64,000 nucleotides of DNA from Adiantum capillus-veneris (lineage: Eukaryota; Streptophyta; Polypodiopsida; Polypodiales; Pteridaceae): NCBI GenBank assembly GCA_014529385.2, contig CM043948.1, forward strand, positions 80,870,260-80,934,259, in the 5' to 3' direction. The notes beneath the pieces are model-generated. The model did no database searches. It saw only the letters and a list, made by a program, of their open reading frames with translations, and had not been told where the DNA came from. This document shows positions 1-11,477 of this stretch, one piece after another (positions within the stretch are counted from its first letter, which is position 1; each line of letters starts with the position of its first letter). The position numbers and the translations under genes are program-made.

Positions 1-1053
1 GTTACCAAAAAACTCTTGAGGCTTTTCTTTTATGTTTCTCCAAAATTTACACATGCATGTGCTTGAGAGAGAGAGAGAGAGAAATTAAGAGAGAAAATGT
101 GAGGGACTTGCTGTGTGAGTGAGAGAGATATAAGGAAGCATAGATAAAAGGAGAAGCAAGGGAGATAGAATGAGTGATAAGAGAGAGAAGAGCAATCTTG
201 ATAGAACGTGCAAAGCAAGGTGTGTGAATTGTGTGAGAGAAAATAGAATCTTCTTTAAAACTAATGGTTGAGTTTATATTAAAGCACTTATTGGGAAATG
301 CTCACTAAAAATTTAGGTCTCCTATTGTGCATTCTTCCATTGTTATGTCTCAACAACATTATCTTGCAACTTTTGGAGGTGATTCATCTCTTTAGTCCAC
401 CTTTTAGCGTCCCTCTCTATTGATTTGGGACCTTGCCTTTATCTAGCCATTGAGAATCTTGAGTTTCCCTTTTGTGTGGACTTGTGAGGATGGACAAACT
501 CCCTCTTGGGTCACCCTCTCTATCCTAATGTGGAAATGACAACTAGAAGCTTGTTGTTTCCCTTATTGACCTTAGTTCTTCCCATAATGGAGGGGTAGAA
601 AAACTTCTAGTTTCTGAAAAGGTTGACTATGGAAAGCAACACTTTGAGAGCTTACTTTATCTTCATTGTCAAGGCTTGGTCCTTGTTTGAAGTGAAAAAG
701 ATTTCCACGTCTTGGTTGGAGAGAGCTTTTCAAAGGCAAATTTTCTTGCCATTTTTTATTCAAATAGAACCTTCAACCCAATATGTATAAATAAATAAAA
801 AATCCTTTGGATTCTATACACAAGGTTCAACATAATGCCCTCTATTTTGGGTACAATAGAGTTTTTTTATAGGACACCAATTAGTTACAAAATAGGACCT
901 TTTGCAGAAAAACAAGAAGGACACAAGCCACCATTATATATTGAACTTCTCAAAAAAGAAACACTATATGAAAAGATCAATTACAATTCATGCGATACAA
1001 TTACATGACTAGACCAAGATATTGGAAGGATACGACTCAATTTCACTCCTTGT
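1..1053. other. No recognisable gene; AT-rich with short GA tract
   Basis: I see no protein family, RNA gene or repeat boundary in this stretch. A short GA tract lies near 66-83 and purine-rich sequence continues to about 235. Short open stretches occur on the minus strand (for example 572-763) but show no motif. It may be the region downstream of the minus-strand relic that ends at 1054. Confidence 0.5.
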
Positions 1054-2267
1054 TTATGCCATACGATGACAGTTGAACACATGAAGTAGGTCCTTATTTG
1101 TTAGCTTGCTCTGATGGATAAACATATTGTGGTCTACATCTAAGCCAAAGTAGCAAAGGAAGATGAAGTAAATAAGCTTGCATGCCATATATACGCTTTG
1201 CTTTGTGCCACTCATTCTGCAAAGTCTCCACATGTACACATTGGGCTTAACTGCAACCTTCTTTACTATGTAGCCTCCTAACTCCAATTCCTGCAACTCT
1301 GAAGCAGTCAAATTTGTTCCCTTTTCCACTTAATATATATTGGGGACTCTAGTAGGGCATTGAGTGATTGTGTTATAGATTTGCCATGTGTGATCCATAC
1401 TATCATTGCAGAACCACATGAATTGCGCCTGAGAATCGCTACCATGAGCATTGTCAGTCCCTCTTTTCCAAGTTCCAATACCCCAAAAGGATGGTGCAAC
1501 AGGACCTTCACCCATGTTATTTATATTCTTCTTACATTTATCGATTCTAGATTCCAACCACCCTTGAGATTGAACCCTACTTCCCTTTGGTATACGGCGC
1601 ATTGCCCACATTGTCTTATGAATGTCCGTCTCCTGAACCAGCAGCCGACCCTTATGTTTATTGCCTACGTCATTGGCCCCTCTGGAAGTTACTTGGAGAC
1701 CTCCAAGATTTTGTGGGATGTTTTATGTGAGATACTCAGGTCAATGTGAAGCATTTTCCTCCTCATAGCTCACATTCCCAACGTGTTTCTGCTTTCTAGC
1801 TATTGTAATATTATCCCCCTCCACTGTTGGTTGTTGATAGAGGGGTGTACCTCTGAGCTTATCCTCAATCTCTCTTGCCATAGTAGCTAGGCCAGGTGCT
1901 CAGCCTTGTTGTGCTCGACGATCGAGTTTTTTAGTAGAAGGTCCACCCCATGATATCTACCCTCCACAAAACCAAGCATCTTCACACTTTGAAGCAAAGT
2001 ATTTGAAAGATCACATACGTATGCATTGTAGGCTAGGTGCTCAACCTTGCTGTGCTCGATGATCGCTTTTTCTTCAGAAGGTCCGCCCCATGATATCTAC
2101 CCTCCACAAAACCAATCATCTGCACACTTTGAATTAAAGTGTGACAGATCAGACACGCATGCATTGTACAAGCTCAACATTTCTTTGTTTTCCTCGCTAG
2201 CAAGCCAACTCGCGTGCTTTGTTCTAGCAACGTTTGGAGTAGCAATGTATGACATATCATCCACTTC
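1054..2267 (-). pseudogene. MULE-type transposase-like relic, downstream exon
   Basis: On the minus strand this stretch reads as one long exon with a few stops and small frameshifts. From 2267 downward it encodes EVDDMSYIATPNV, then a duplicated block with GFVEGRYHG, then GDNITIARKQKHVGNV, FMWFCNDSMDHTWQI, and finally SVYMACKLIY and LLHVFNCHRMA before a stop at 1054. Stops include one at 1330-1332. It starts immediately after a good 3' splice site (TTGCAG at 2273-2268). I take it to be the continuation of the relic at 15104-16900, because that exon ends with a 5' splice site in matching phase and the two are separated only by the CopA-1 nest. The MULE assignment rests on the upstream half. 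This half contains no motif I can name, so it could also be a host gene that was duplicated and decayed. Confidence 0.5.
1887..2170. repeat. Tandem duplication (~140 bp x 2) inside the relic exon
   Basis: Two adjacent diverged copies, about 1887-2030 and 2031-2170, share TGATATCTACCCTCCACAAA and flanking sequence. On the minus strand each copy encodes a version of GFVEGRYHG followed by a segment ending EHLA. The copies are in different frames and one contains an extra base, so the duplication sits in already decaying or non-functional coding sequence. Confidence 0.8.
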
Positions 2268-2313
2268 CTGCAACACATTTATATTAAGAGATAGTATATG
2301 AACCCCAAAAAAA

Positions 2314-2540
2314 TGTTACCATATACATGTGGTAGGGATGTGTGTGAACACACTAGGACTGCCAGGGCATTTTTTCCCTCTTTAGGAGGTTTTTTCCCTC
2401 TTGCATTGTATATATGCCCATCACTCTAGGACTATCCATCTTTCCATTGCACACTAAGTAACACACTCTCTATTGTGTGCCTTGAGCTTCATTCATCTTC
2501 TCCAAGCTGTGTGCATTTCTCTGCAACCCTAATTTCAACA
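2314..2540 (+). repeat. CopA-1 5' LTR
   Basis: The LTR starts TGTTACC and ends TTTCAACA. It is homologous to the LTRs at 14865, 26580, 31940(-), 32291(-), 42487 and 46277. The internal ATTGTATATATGCCC around 2405 is a likely TATA-type promoter element conserved in all copies. The PBS follows directly. Confidence 0.93.
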
Positions 2541-2542
2541 AT

Positions 2543-2557
2543 TGATATTAGAGCAGG
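2543..2557 (+). other. CopA-1 primer-binding site
   Basis: TGATATTAGAGCAGG lies 2 bp after the LTR. It matches the plant initiator tRNA-Met complement TGGTATCAGAGC with two changes. The copies at 26810 and 46505 match better, which supports the assignment. Confidence 0.85.
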
Positions 2558-2580
2558 TTACATCCTCCCGGGCTTAGTCG

Positions 2581-2772
2581 TGTTGGGGTATAAAGCCCAA
2601 TGTGGTCGCCCAGGTAAGTGGACGGGCCGCCAGGTATGTACACATATTCTTTTGTAAAAACCTAATAAGAACTCACTATGCTCTACACATTACAGTAGAG
2701 CGAGTTCACCATATCATCGTGCTCTTCTTCTCGCACTCTCTCTCACGTCGCACTTCTGCTCGTACTCCTTCA
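2581..2772 (+). repeat. CopB 5' LTR
   Basis: 192 bp, TGTTGGGG...CTCCTTCA. It has GTATAAAG near its start and a (CT)-rich 3' part. Four substitutions separate it from the 3' copy. Confidence 0.96.
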
Positions 2773-2774
2773 AC

Positions 2775-2787
2775 TGGTATCAGAGCT
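2775..2787 (+). other. CopB primer-binding site
   Basis: TGGTATCAGAGCT is an exact match to the initiator tRNA-Met type PBS used by many plant copia elements. It lies 2 bp after the LTR. Confidence 0.95.
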
Positions 2788-3870
2788 CAGATCGAGGCTC
2801 GGGGCAGCACTGCAGGAGGCTAGAGCCACCAACTCAGATTGGAGTGAAATTTGACAGGCAAAGACACGGCCCCAAATCTCGTGAGTGAACCGGAAGGCCT
2901 CGGTGTTGTCAGAATTTCATTCTGAGGTCATCTCGGCCACCGTTCGGCTTCGACAAAGGTCTGCGCAGGCCATTTTCGACTACGTGGTCTCGACAGGTGC
3001 AGATCCGACTCTGCAAATTTGGGGTTTTCGGCCTACGACTGCAGGTGTTGAGGATAATGACACTCCCAGAGTGTTGATTTGTGGCTGTCCACACATCGAA
3101 GGACGGCTCATAGTTCTTGGAGGCGTGTCACATACGACACGGGCGCATCTACACACAGTCTATAGGCGACATCATCACTAGTTCATCAGGTAGCTTGTGT
3201 TTGCTGCTTGATATTCCAGATTTCATCCTGACATTGCAGGTACTTCCACATGGGATGTATTGTCAGAGATGATGTATGTCTGTTGAGGGTTTGCTGATTG
3301 TGAGTCACGCAGCAAACAACAGCCGCAGCGGTTACAGCATACAGTGGGAAATTTATGGATGTATGACTTTGTGGGAAGTCTATGTATTGTCAGATTTAAT
3401 GCAGCCTTTGTTGAGGGTCGAGTGACGTTTTATTGAGCTGGGGGATTCTCGAATGTTGAGATCCTTTCGGTGATACAGGTCTTGGAGCGATCCCTCAAGC
3501 ACCCTTAGATAGGCAGCTAGGATGTATTGACTGTGAGTTAGACAGTTGGGATTGCATCTTTGCTTTACTGCCGTTGAGGCATTGTCACAGTCTATGCTTA
3601 CAGGACAGTGACAGGACAGTCAGAGACAGTACAGGTGCAAGACAGGTTTACCCACAGCTTACAGTGTCAGAGAGACAGTGTTTTTGAGCTGTTTTTGGTC
3701 TGTTTTTGAGTACACCAGAGCCATTTTACAAAGGAGACTCTGTCAAAATTTATGCAGAATCTGAAGCTTTCTTGGTTCATTTGACAGGTTGATATTGGTT
3801 CAGAGGTCAGTTTACAGGGGAAACTCTGCCGAATTTTTCTCAGGAAAGTAAACTACTGTGAAGCGTAGCT
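2788..3870 (+). other. CopB untranslated leader
   Basis: This is about 1.1 kb between the PBS and the gag start. Open stretches exist (for example 2885-3181) but carry no domain. Short repeats such as CAGGACAGTGACAGGACAG occur near 3600. I interpret it as leader and packaging sequence. Confidence 0.6.
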
Positions 3871-6800
3871 ATGGCTGGATCATAGGACACTGCTCTTTAC
3901 AATATCAAGAAGCTAGATGGAACCAATTTCCCATTGTGGAAGAAGCAGATTTGGCACGTGTTGGTACAAAAGAAGCAAATAAAACCTATAAAGCTCAAGG
4001 GGATAAAACCAGAAGATATGGACGAAGATGAATGGAGCGAAATGGATGAATTGGCACTTTCTACCATTATGCTGACTTTGGCAGAAAGCGTTTACTTCAA
4101 TGTAGCAGACGAGATGTCGGCCTATCAAGCATGGTTAAAGATGAGTGATCTTTATGAGAAGCAGAGTGCAGCTTCACAGGTATACTGGCTTAAGAAGCTT
4201 GTTGACTTGAAGATGAAAGAAGGGACACCTATGTCCAATCATCTGAATGAATTCAACACAATCTATAGTCAGTTGTCAGCTCAAGGTGTCAAGTTTGATG
4301 AACTTGTTAGAGCTATGTTCCTGTTGATCACATTGCCGGAAAATTGGGACACTTTTCGCACAGCTTTGAGTAATTCTGCACCTCCAGATGGTTTGAACAT
4401 AGCAGGTGTAGAAGGAAGTCTGCTTACTGAAGAAACCAATAGAAAGACAATGTACAAAGGCAAAGGAACAGCCTTAGTTGTCAGGGGAAGGACCAAAGAA
4501 AAGTACAAAGGTGGAAAGAGGACTCAGTCTCGTAGCAAGTCCCGCAGTGCTAAAGGCAAGAGTGACATAGAATGCTACCATTGTGGCAAGAAGGGTCACA
4601 TGAAAAGAGACTGCAGAGAATGGAAAGCAGAAAAAGGCAAAGAGAAAGCTGAAGAGCATGGTGAGAAGAACAAGTCCTCAGTGAAGATTCAAGAAATAAA
4701 TGTGACAAACACTGTTGCAGAGGATGACAGTCTAGTGTCAGGAGACATCTACTTCTTGAAGAATACAATGGACTCAGCTCTTCTTACAGCATCTGATGGA
4801 AATGCACTGAGTGACTGGATTATAGACTCAGGGGCATCACTTCATGTGTCTCCAAACAAGGAGTGGTTTACCGCTTATGTGACCACTAAAGATCATGCTC
4901 GGCTAGGCAATGGGCAGACATGTGAGATCTTAGGTGTTGGAGATGTTCAATTGAAGTTTCAGAATGGTTCTTCTTTCACGCTGAAGAATGTGAGACATGT
5001 TCCCGCAATTACAAAGAGCTTGATCAGCACAGATTTACTTGATGATGCTGGCTACGTCACCGCTTTTGGACAGAACATGTGGAGGATATCCAAGGGTTCT
5101 ATGACAGTAGCACATGGAGTAAACTCTGGAGGACTTTACATGATTTATGTATCAAATATCTCTAAAAATGTAATCAATGTAACCGAGCAACCGAACGTTT
5201 CTTTGTGGCATAGCCGGTTAGGACATATGTCCAAGAAGGGAATGGAAATCTTGTCTCGTTCTGGTTATTTGCCTGGATTTTCATTTAATGATTTTGAATT
5301 CTGTGAACATTGTCTGTATGGTAAGCAAACACAGCAGCCACATAAGCATAGAAGGAGTAGAAGAGATACACAGTTGGCACTTGTTCATAGTGATTTGTGT
5401 GGACCTATGCCTAACCTATCTCTAGGGGGAGCTTCTTAGTTTATGACATTTATAGATGATTACTCGAGGAAAGTATGGGTTTACTTTCTCAAGCACAAGG
5501 ATGAAGCGTTTAGTGTTTTCAAAAGGTTTGTGACACTTGTGGAGAATCAGAGTGGCAAGAAGCTTAAATGCTTACACACTGACAATGGTGGAGAGTATGT
5601 TTCAAAGGCCTTTCAGGACTTTTGTGAGTCAAAAGGTATAAAACGTGAACTTACTGCTCCTTACACTCCTCCTCAAAATGGTGTTGCTGAGAGGATGAAT
5701 AGGACCATACAAGAGAAGGTCAGAAGTATGTTGTCTAATGCACAACTGCCAAATGGGTTTTGGGCTGAAGCTGTATCAACAGTTGTTCATCTTGTAAATA
5801 GATCTCCTAGCAAGGTTTTGTAGAAGGATTCAGTGCCAGAGATGGTATGGTCAGGCAAAATGCCCTCATACAAGCATCTCAGAGTCTTTGGCTGTGAGGC
5901 ATATACTCACTATCCAAAGGAATTTAGGAACAAACTTGAGCCAAAGAGTAGAAAGTGCATCTTTCTAGGCTATGGTAATTCTGGTGAGATGGGGTACAGA
6001 CTTTGGGATCCCGAATCCAGAAAGGTTGTCCGCAGCAATGATGTTCACTTTAATGAATCCAAATATCATTCTAAACCAGAGAGGGTTGAGGAGATTAGAA
6101 GAGTTGTCTTCCAAGAAGATGGACCTTCACGTGCAAGACAAAATGTCAGGGCTCAAGAGGAGCAAGGACAGGATAGAGTGGAACCACAGGTTGTGGCTGA
6201 GCCTGAGCCACCTATTGTGCGTAGATTTGGACGTGTCACGCGACCTCCTGATAGGTTTGTTCCATCTATGAACTATGTCATGTTGACTGATTGCAATGAG
6301 CCTTCACGTTACAAGGAAGCAGTGCAAATGAAGGACTCCGGGAATTGGCAATTGGCCATGCAGTCAGAGATGACAGCTCTGCATAAAAACAAGACATGGA
6401 AGCTAGTTAAATTACCACAGAACAAAAAGGCTCTACCTTGTAAATGGGTTTACAGGTATAAGATCACCGCTCATGATAGTCAGCCAAAGTACAAAGCAAG
6501 GCTTGTTGCCAAGGGCTTTAAGCAAGAACAAGGCATTGACTTTGATGAAGTCTTCTCTCCGGTGGTCAAGATGACTACATTGAGATGCTTTCTTGAATTG
6601 GTTGCCATATTAGATTTGGTGTTGCACCAAATGGATGTCAAGACAGCGTTCTTGCATGGTGATTTAGATGTGGAAATTTACATGCAGCAGCCAGAAGGGT
6701 TTGTTGAGAAAGGCAAGGAAGATTGGGTATGCCAGTTGTTAAAGAGTCTTTATGGCTTAAAACAATCACCGAGGGCATGGTACCATAAATTCCACAAGTT

Positions 6801-6948
6801 TATGCTTTCTCAAGGCTACAAACGTAGTGAGTTCGATCACTGTCTATATACAAAGAAGGCTAAGGATGGTAGTTGGTTGATCCTTATTTTGTATGTGGAT
6901 GACATGTTGACCACATTGGACTTTAAGTGGGAGGTTGTTGGGGTATAA
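3871..6948 (+). pseudogene. CopB gag-pol polyprotein, truncated in RT
   Basis: A single frame runs from ATG 3871 into the 3' LTR with only three stops (3883, 5437, 5821). In order it shows a UBN2-type gag (LDGTNFPLWKKQI start), a CCHC knuckle CYHCGKKGHMKRDC (about 4573-4614), protease WIIDSGASLHVS (about 4816-4851), the pre-integrase LWHSRLGHMSKKG, integrase with HSDLCGPM, HTDNGGEYV and NGVAERMNRT (all three DDE acidic residues present), and RT with FDEVFSPVVKMTTLR and YVDDML (6892-6909). Straight after YVDDML the frame reads into the polypurine-tract region, so about the last third of RT and RNase H are deleted. Typical polyproteins of this lineage are about 1,300 residues; this is about 1,025. 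The gag and knuckle style is closest to TNT1-94-like elements. Confidence 0.93.
6925..6935 (+). other. CopB polypurine tract
   Basis: AAGTGGGAGGT directly precedes the 3' LTR and has the usual form of a plus-strand primer in this lineage. Its survival shows that the pol deletion stopped short of the sequences needed in cis for reverse transcription. Confidence 0.85.
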
Positions 6949-7127
6949 AGCCCAATGTGGTCGCCCAGGTAAGTGGGCGGGCCGCCAGGTATGTACACAT
7001 AATCTTTTGTAAAAACCTAATAAGAACTCACTATGCTCTACACATTACAGTAGAGCGAGTTCACCATATCATCGTGCTCTTCTTCTCGCACTCTCTCTCG
7101 CGTCGCACTTCCGCTCGTACTCCTTCA
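6936..7127 (+). repeat. CopB 3' LTR
   Basis: 192 bp, TGTTGGGG...CTCCTTCA, followed by the AGTCG target duplication. Confidence 0.96.
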
Positions 7128-7455
7128 AGTCGCCAGCTGCTCGAGCACACGACTCTTCACTTTCTCCGATTACAGTGAGGTTTGGCAAGCATTCGAAGGT
7201 CGACAAAAATTTTGGGGGAACTCGTAGAGCTTAGTCTGCTCAAATTTTTGATTCGGGCTCATTTCGGCCTCCATTTCCACTACAGGCAAGTTTGCACAGG
7301 CTATTTCGTCATTTTGTACAGAATTTCTATCAGTGCCATTTTTTGCATAACAAGTGCCTTACAATCTTCTACAGTTTGTGCTATATACCACGTGATGTTT
7401 CCCGCTTCGTTTCTCATCTTTTCGGGCAGTTTTCACATCAGGTGTAGCATTTACA

Positions 7456-10400
7456 ATGACTGACAACAACTGAGGACAGGTTGCTGCTGAGGACAGGTTG
7501 GATGGGGACAATTACCCCATGTGGGCTTACATGATACAACATGTTCTTGTGTCAAAGGGCGTCCAAAATATTGTGTAGGGCATTGATGTACGTCCTGGTT
7601 CTGAGGATGCAGGTGATGTTGAGGATGTTGCAGGTCTTGCTGCAAGGATTGTTACTATTAGAGTTGTTTTGCCTACGGCAGAACAATCTCGTTGGGATGT
7701 AAAGGATGTGCAGGCCCATGCATTGATTGCGTTGTCTGTGAAGCGCACCATTGTTCCTCACATTCATTCAACAAAATCTGCAAAACAGGCTTGGGATATA
7801 TTGGCTGGTTTTTATGCAAGTCGCAATTAGGCTAAAATTGCTTTGCTGCGTAAAGAACTAGAGTTGAAGATCATGCATGAGGAAGATGATATGGAAACTT
7901 TCCTTACTCGTGTCAAGGATATCATGAACAACTTATTTTTGAAGGTGAAGTCATTTCAAAAAGTTCCCTTGCGCAGACTGTTCTTGATACCTTACAGATT
8001 CCTACCAGACTTTTGCTAGTACTTGGAGACTAATGACCCAAGGAAATCCTGAAGTTGTCAAGTTTCATGCATTATGCACATTGCTATTGCAAGAGTCACT
8101 TTCCAAAAAAAAAAGGACTAGGCAGCGTGCAGTTGAACAAGCTTTTATTGCTTCCTAATGCTTGTGTTGGCAGCAATTTGTCTGGAAATTCTGGTGATAA
8201 GGGCAAAAAGAAGATGCGTTGTCATTATTGTAAAGCTAATGATCACTTGATCAAGCAGTATCCTCAGTTGAAGGCCAAACATGCTAAGAAGAAAGAGGGT
8301 GGTTCCACTGCAAATGCTGGTTCCACTACAAATGCAGCCATTGTTGAGTCTTCTGTGAAAGGAGACTGTAATGCTGATGTTGATGTAGAATGGGCTTTTA
8401 GTGCAGAGTGCACTTACAATCCTGTTGTCCATGATGCATGCATGTCAGTTTGCTGCACATTCACATGTGTGGTATTTCGACGCTGGTGCTACAAAGCACA
8501 TTACCTCACATTGTGAATTGTTCACCTCTCTCAAGTTTGTCCCTCATGGGAATTTAGTCACTTGTGCCAACAATGCCTCTTATCCGGTTTAGGGAGTTGG
8601 AAAGATTGTGCTTACTGCTGCTAATGGCAGTTCTTTCACACTTGTTGATGCACTTTATGTACCTGGGATCAAGAAGAATCTTTTGTCTCTATCCGCACTT
8701 GCTAGACTTGGACTTGTAGTCAAATTTGTGGATGACAAATGTACAGTTCATGATCTTAGTTTTGGTGATGAAATCGTTGCATCTGGGATTTTGTGCCGTG
8801 GTCTATATAAGCTCACTTTGTATGAAAAGTGTGGAAATTTTTTTGCAAATGCTATTGCAGATTCAAGGGCTTTTTCAGATGCAAAACTTTGGCATGCACA
8901 TTTTGGTCATCTGAATTTTGCCAGTTTCCTGCGTTTGCAAAAATCTGATATGGTTGCTTCTTTGCCACCTCTTGAAGCACCTGTCAAACATGTTTGTGAA
9001 GGCTGTATTTTGGGTAAGATGTAGTGTTCTAAGTTTCCAAAGGATGGTTCAGTTTGGGCCACATGCAGGTTGCAGCTTGTGCATAGTGATGTTTGTGGGC
9101 CCATGCAAACTCCATCCTTGGGAAATTACCTTTACTTCGTGACTTTCATTGATGATTACTCCAGGCATGCATGGGTAGCTTAAAGCGAAGTGCGAAGTTT
9201 TTATGTGCTTCAAACAATTTATGGCTATGGCTGAAAATGTCTCGAAATGTACTATGGGCACCCTCGGTTCCGATCCAGGGGGGGAGTATATGTCTCATGA
9301 ATTCAATGCATTTCTGGCTAGTTGTGGGATAAAACACCAATGTAGAGTGCCTTATATACCTCAACAAAATGGTGTTGCTGACAGGAAAAACAGGTCACTT
9401 ACAAAAATGGCACGATGTATGGTCAAAAGTCAAGCTTTGCCGCATTCCTTTTGGCTTGAGGCCATCATGTGTGCCACTTATATACTAAATAGGTGTCCTA
9501 CAAAAGCTTTGCAGTCTATTACTCCATATGAAGCATGGCATGATAGAAGAAATCCTTCTATTGAGCACATGTGTGTTTTTGGCTTTTTTGCATATGCTTT
9601 GGTGCCACAAACATAGCGCTGAAAATTGGATAATAAGACTATCAAACATATTGTTGTTGGTTATAGTGCTGAAAGCAAAGATTACAGGTTGTATCAGCCG
9701 CAAAAAAAAAATGTATTTTGGTTTCATGGGATGTAGTGTTGGTGGAGGATTTTGTTCAGCCCTTGCTGTCATGTACTAGAGACAGTAATGTAAGCTCACA
9801 TAACATTTATGACACTTTGTTGCCTCTTTTTGGTGGTGGAAATACAAATGTAAGTTCTAATGAGGCATATGTACAACCTATGGGGGTTTCTGAAAATGTT
9901 ACAGATCAGCCTATTACTGATGCAGATGTACATGATGTACTTCATGATGAAAGGGCTGAAAATGAGCAGGCTAGAGGTATGCCAAAATGGCTGGTGCACA
10001 CTTTGCGTGATAGTAGATTGGATGCACCTTTGTCTAGTCGTACTCGTTCAGGCTCTCGCCATGCATCTTATGCATGAGATTGTTATGCTTTAGCTGTGTC
10101 TAGCTTACATGATATTGAGGAGCCTCTAAATTTTGATGAAGCACAGAATTCAGAAAATTGGATGGCTGCCATGCAATCAGAATATAATGCACTGATAGAA
10201 AATGACACATGGAATTTATGTGATTTGCCTCCTGGCAAAAAGGCCATTGGTACAAAGTGGGTTTACAACTTTTGAAACGCAAGCATAAGGCTCGACTTGT
10301 TGCAAAGGGTTACGCACAACAAAAAGGCATAGATTATGAAGAGACATTTGCTCCCACTTGTCGTATGATTACTGTGCATTTTCTATGTGCATTGGGAACT

Positions 10401-10866
10401 CATTTTGGTTGGGATGTACATTAATTAGACATTGATACTGCTTTGTTGAATGGTGACATATTTGAGGAAGTTTATGTAATGGAGCCTCGCAAATTTGTCA
10501 AGAAAGGACAAGAGGACAAAGTGTGCAAATGTAACAAGGCTTTGTATGGGTTGAAGAAATCTCTTTGTGCTTGGTATGAGAAAGCTGACACTCATTTGGT
10601 CAAACAAGGCTTTCATAACAGTGCAGCAGAAAGCACATTGTATGTAAAGTGTGAGGGTGATGTACTTCTTATTGTGGTTCTTTATGTAAATGATTTGCTG
10701 ATCACTGGACCAAATGTGAAACATATTGCTGAATTTAAGGCTGATTTGAATGCTACTTTCAAGATGCAAGATTTGGGGTTGTTGTATCATTATTTGGGCA
10801 TACAGTTTAAGCAGTGTGATGGTGGTATTGCCTTGTGTCAGAAAAGTTACATAGAGACATTGCTAT
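7456..10866 (+). pseudogene. CopA-1 gag-pol, first part (gag to RT)
   Basis: Decayed copia polyprotein. The probable start ATG (7456) is followed five codons later by a stop, and more stops and frameshifts follow. Visible parts in order are gag DNYPMWAYMIQHVLVSKG; a knuckle CHYCKANDHLIKQY (about 8220) in which the last Cys is Tyr; protease WYFDAGATKHIT (about 8470) with the usual DSG as DAG; a TAG at 8590-8592; pre-integrase LWHAHFGHLNF; integrase HSDVCGPM and GVADRKNRS, where the expected catalytic Glu is Asp; a linker RGMPKWLVHTLRDS with TGA at 10075; and RT with WTLCDL-like start and YVNDLL (about 10680), where the first catalytic Asp of YVDD is Asn. It is cut at 10866 by TRG and resumes at 14013. 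It cannot encode a working enzyme set. Confidence 0.92.
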
Positions 10867-11164
10867 TGATAGCCGTTTTTCGGCTTTCCATAATTGCCAT
10901 AGTGAGTTAACCCACCCTACCAAAATCATCCAAACACTGTGGCTATCTTGCATTCCCCTCTCTTTGTGCATTTGAGTACAAGGAGATATCACGTGCGTCC
11001 TAGTTCGCATCTACAACTAGGTGGTGCCCCTTTTCTTGTTTGGTTTTTGGCTGTGGGTTGTTGTTGTCTCTGATTGTGCTTGCCCTAGCCCCAATTGAGC
11101 AGCACGGGAGCCTCGAAGGGTGTTTAGAGGCCGCTCTTCTTGTTGCCCGCCCCGGACCGCCTCA
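10867..11164 (+). repeat. TRG 5' LTR
   Basis: 298 bp, TGATAGCCGTTTTTCGGC...GGACCGCCTCA. The start contains a small inverted motif, AGCCG/CGGCT, around the T5 run. Confidence 0.95.
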
Positions 11165-11167
11165 AAT

Positions 11168-11185
11168 TGGTGCCCCCACTGAGGA
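11168..11185 (+). other. TRG primer-binding site
   Basis: TGGTGCCCCCACTGAGGA begins 3 bp after the LTR and starts TGG, as expected for the complement of a tRNA 3' CCA end. It is not the initiator-Met type used by all copia elements here. I cannot name the tRNA from sequence alone. Confidence 0.7.
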
Positions 11186-11477
11186 CTGACTTTGTGCTTA
11201 TTGTTGTTGTATTGTATGAATGCTTGAATTTCACGATAATCAAGTAGATTATATGAATCATGAAAACTTGTATGACCGAGTTTAATTTCAAGGCAACAAA
11301 AATTGATCTAGAATATGGTTTGGATTAGCATAACATAAGAAAGGAAAAAAACATTTTCACATAAGAATCTAGAATTCATCCTGAAAGACCTTTCAAAACT
11401 TTGTGTAGCTAGTTGATGTCATGAGAGAAAATGATTGTTTGGAACTAATCTTTGTGTGGTTCTAGCATTGAGAGACT

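Larger units (their letters stand above)
2581..7127 (+). mobile_element. CopB: copia element (TNT1/Tork-like) inserted in CopA-1, with 3' pol deletion
   Basis: Identical-length 192-bp LTRs (2581-2772 and 6936-7127) start TGTTGGGG and end CCTTCA. They differ at 4 positions (about 2%). A perfect 5-bp target duplication AGTCG (2576-2580, 7128-7132) marks insertion into the leader of CopA-1. The PBS is at 2775 and the polypurine tract AAGTGGGAGGT at 6925-6935. The internal region encodes gag, protease, integrase and the first part of RT. The rest of RT and all of RNase H are missing, so it could transpose only with proteins supplied by other elements. Confidence 0.96.

Noticed and set aside
1360-1749. 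129-codon plus-strand open frame
   Set aside because: It is the antisense shadow of the better-supported minus-strand relic with WFCNDSMDHTWQI-type blocks.
2885-3181. 98-codon open frame in the CopB leader
   Set aside because: No motif, lies in the leader between PBS and gag, and the opposite strand is also open. Probably not a gene.
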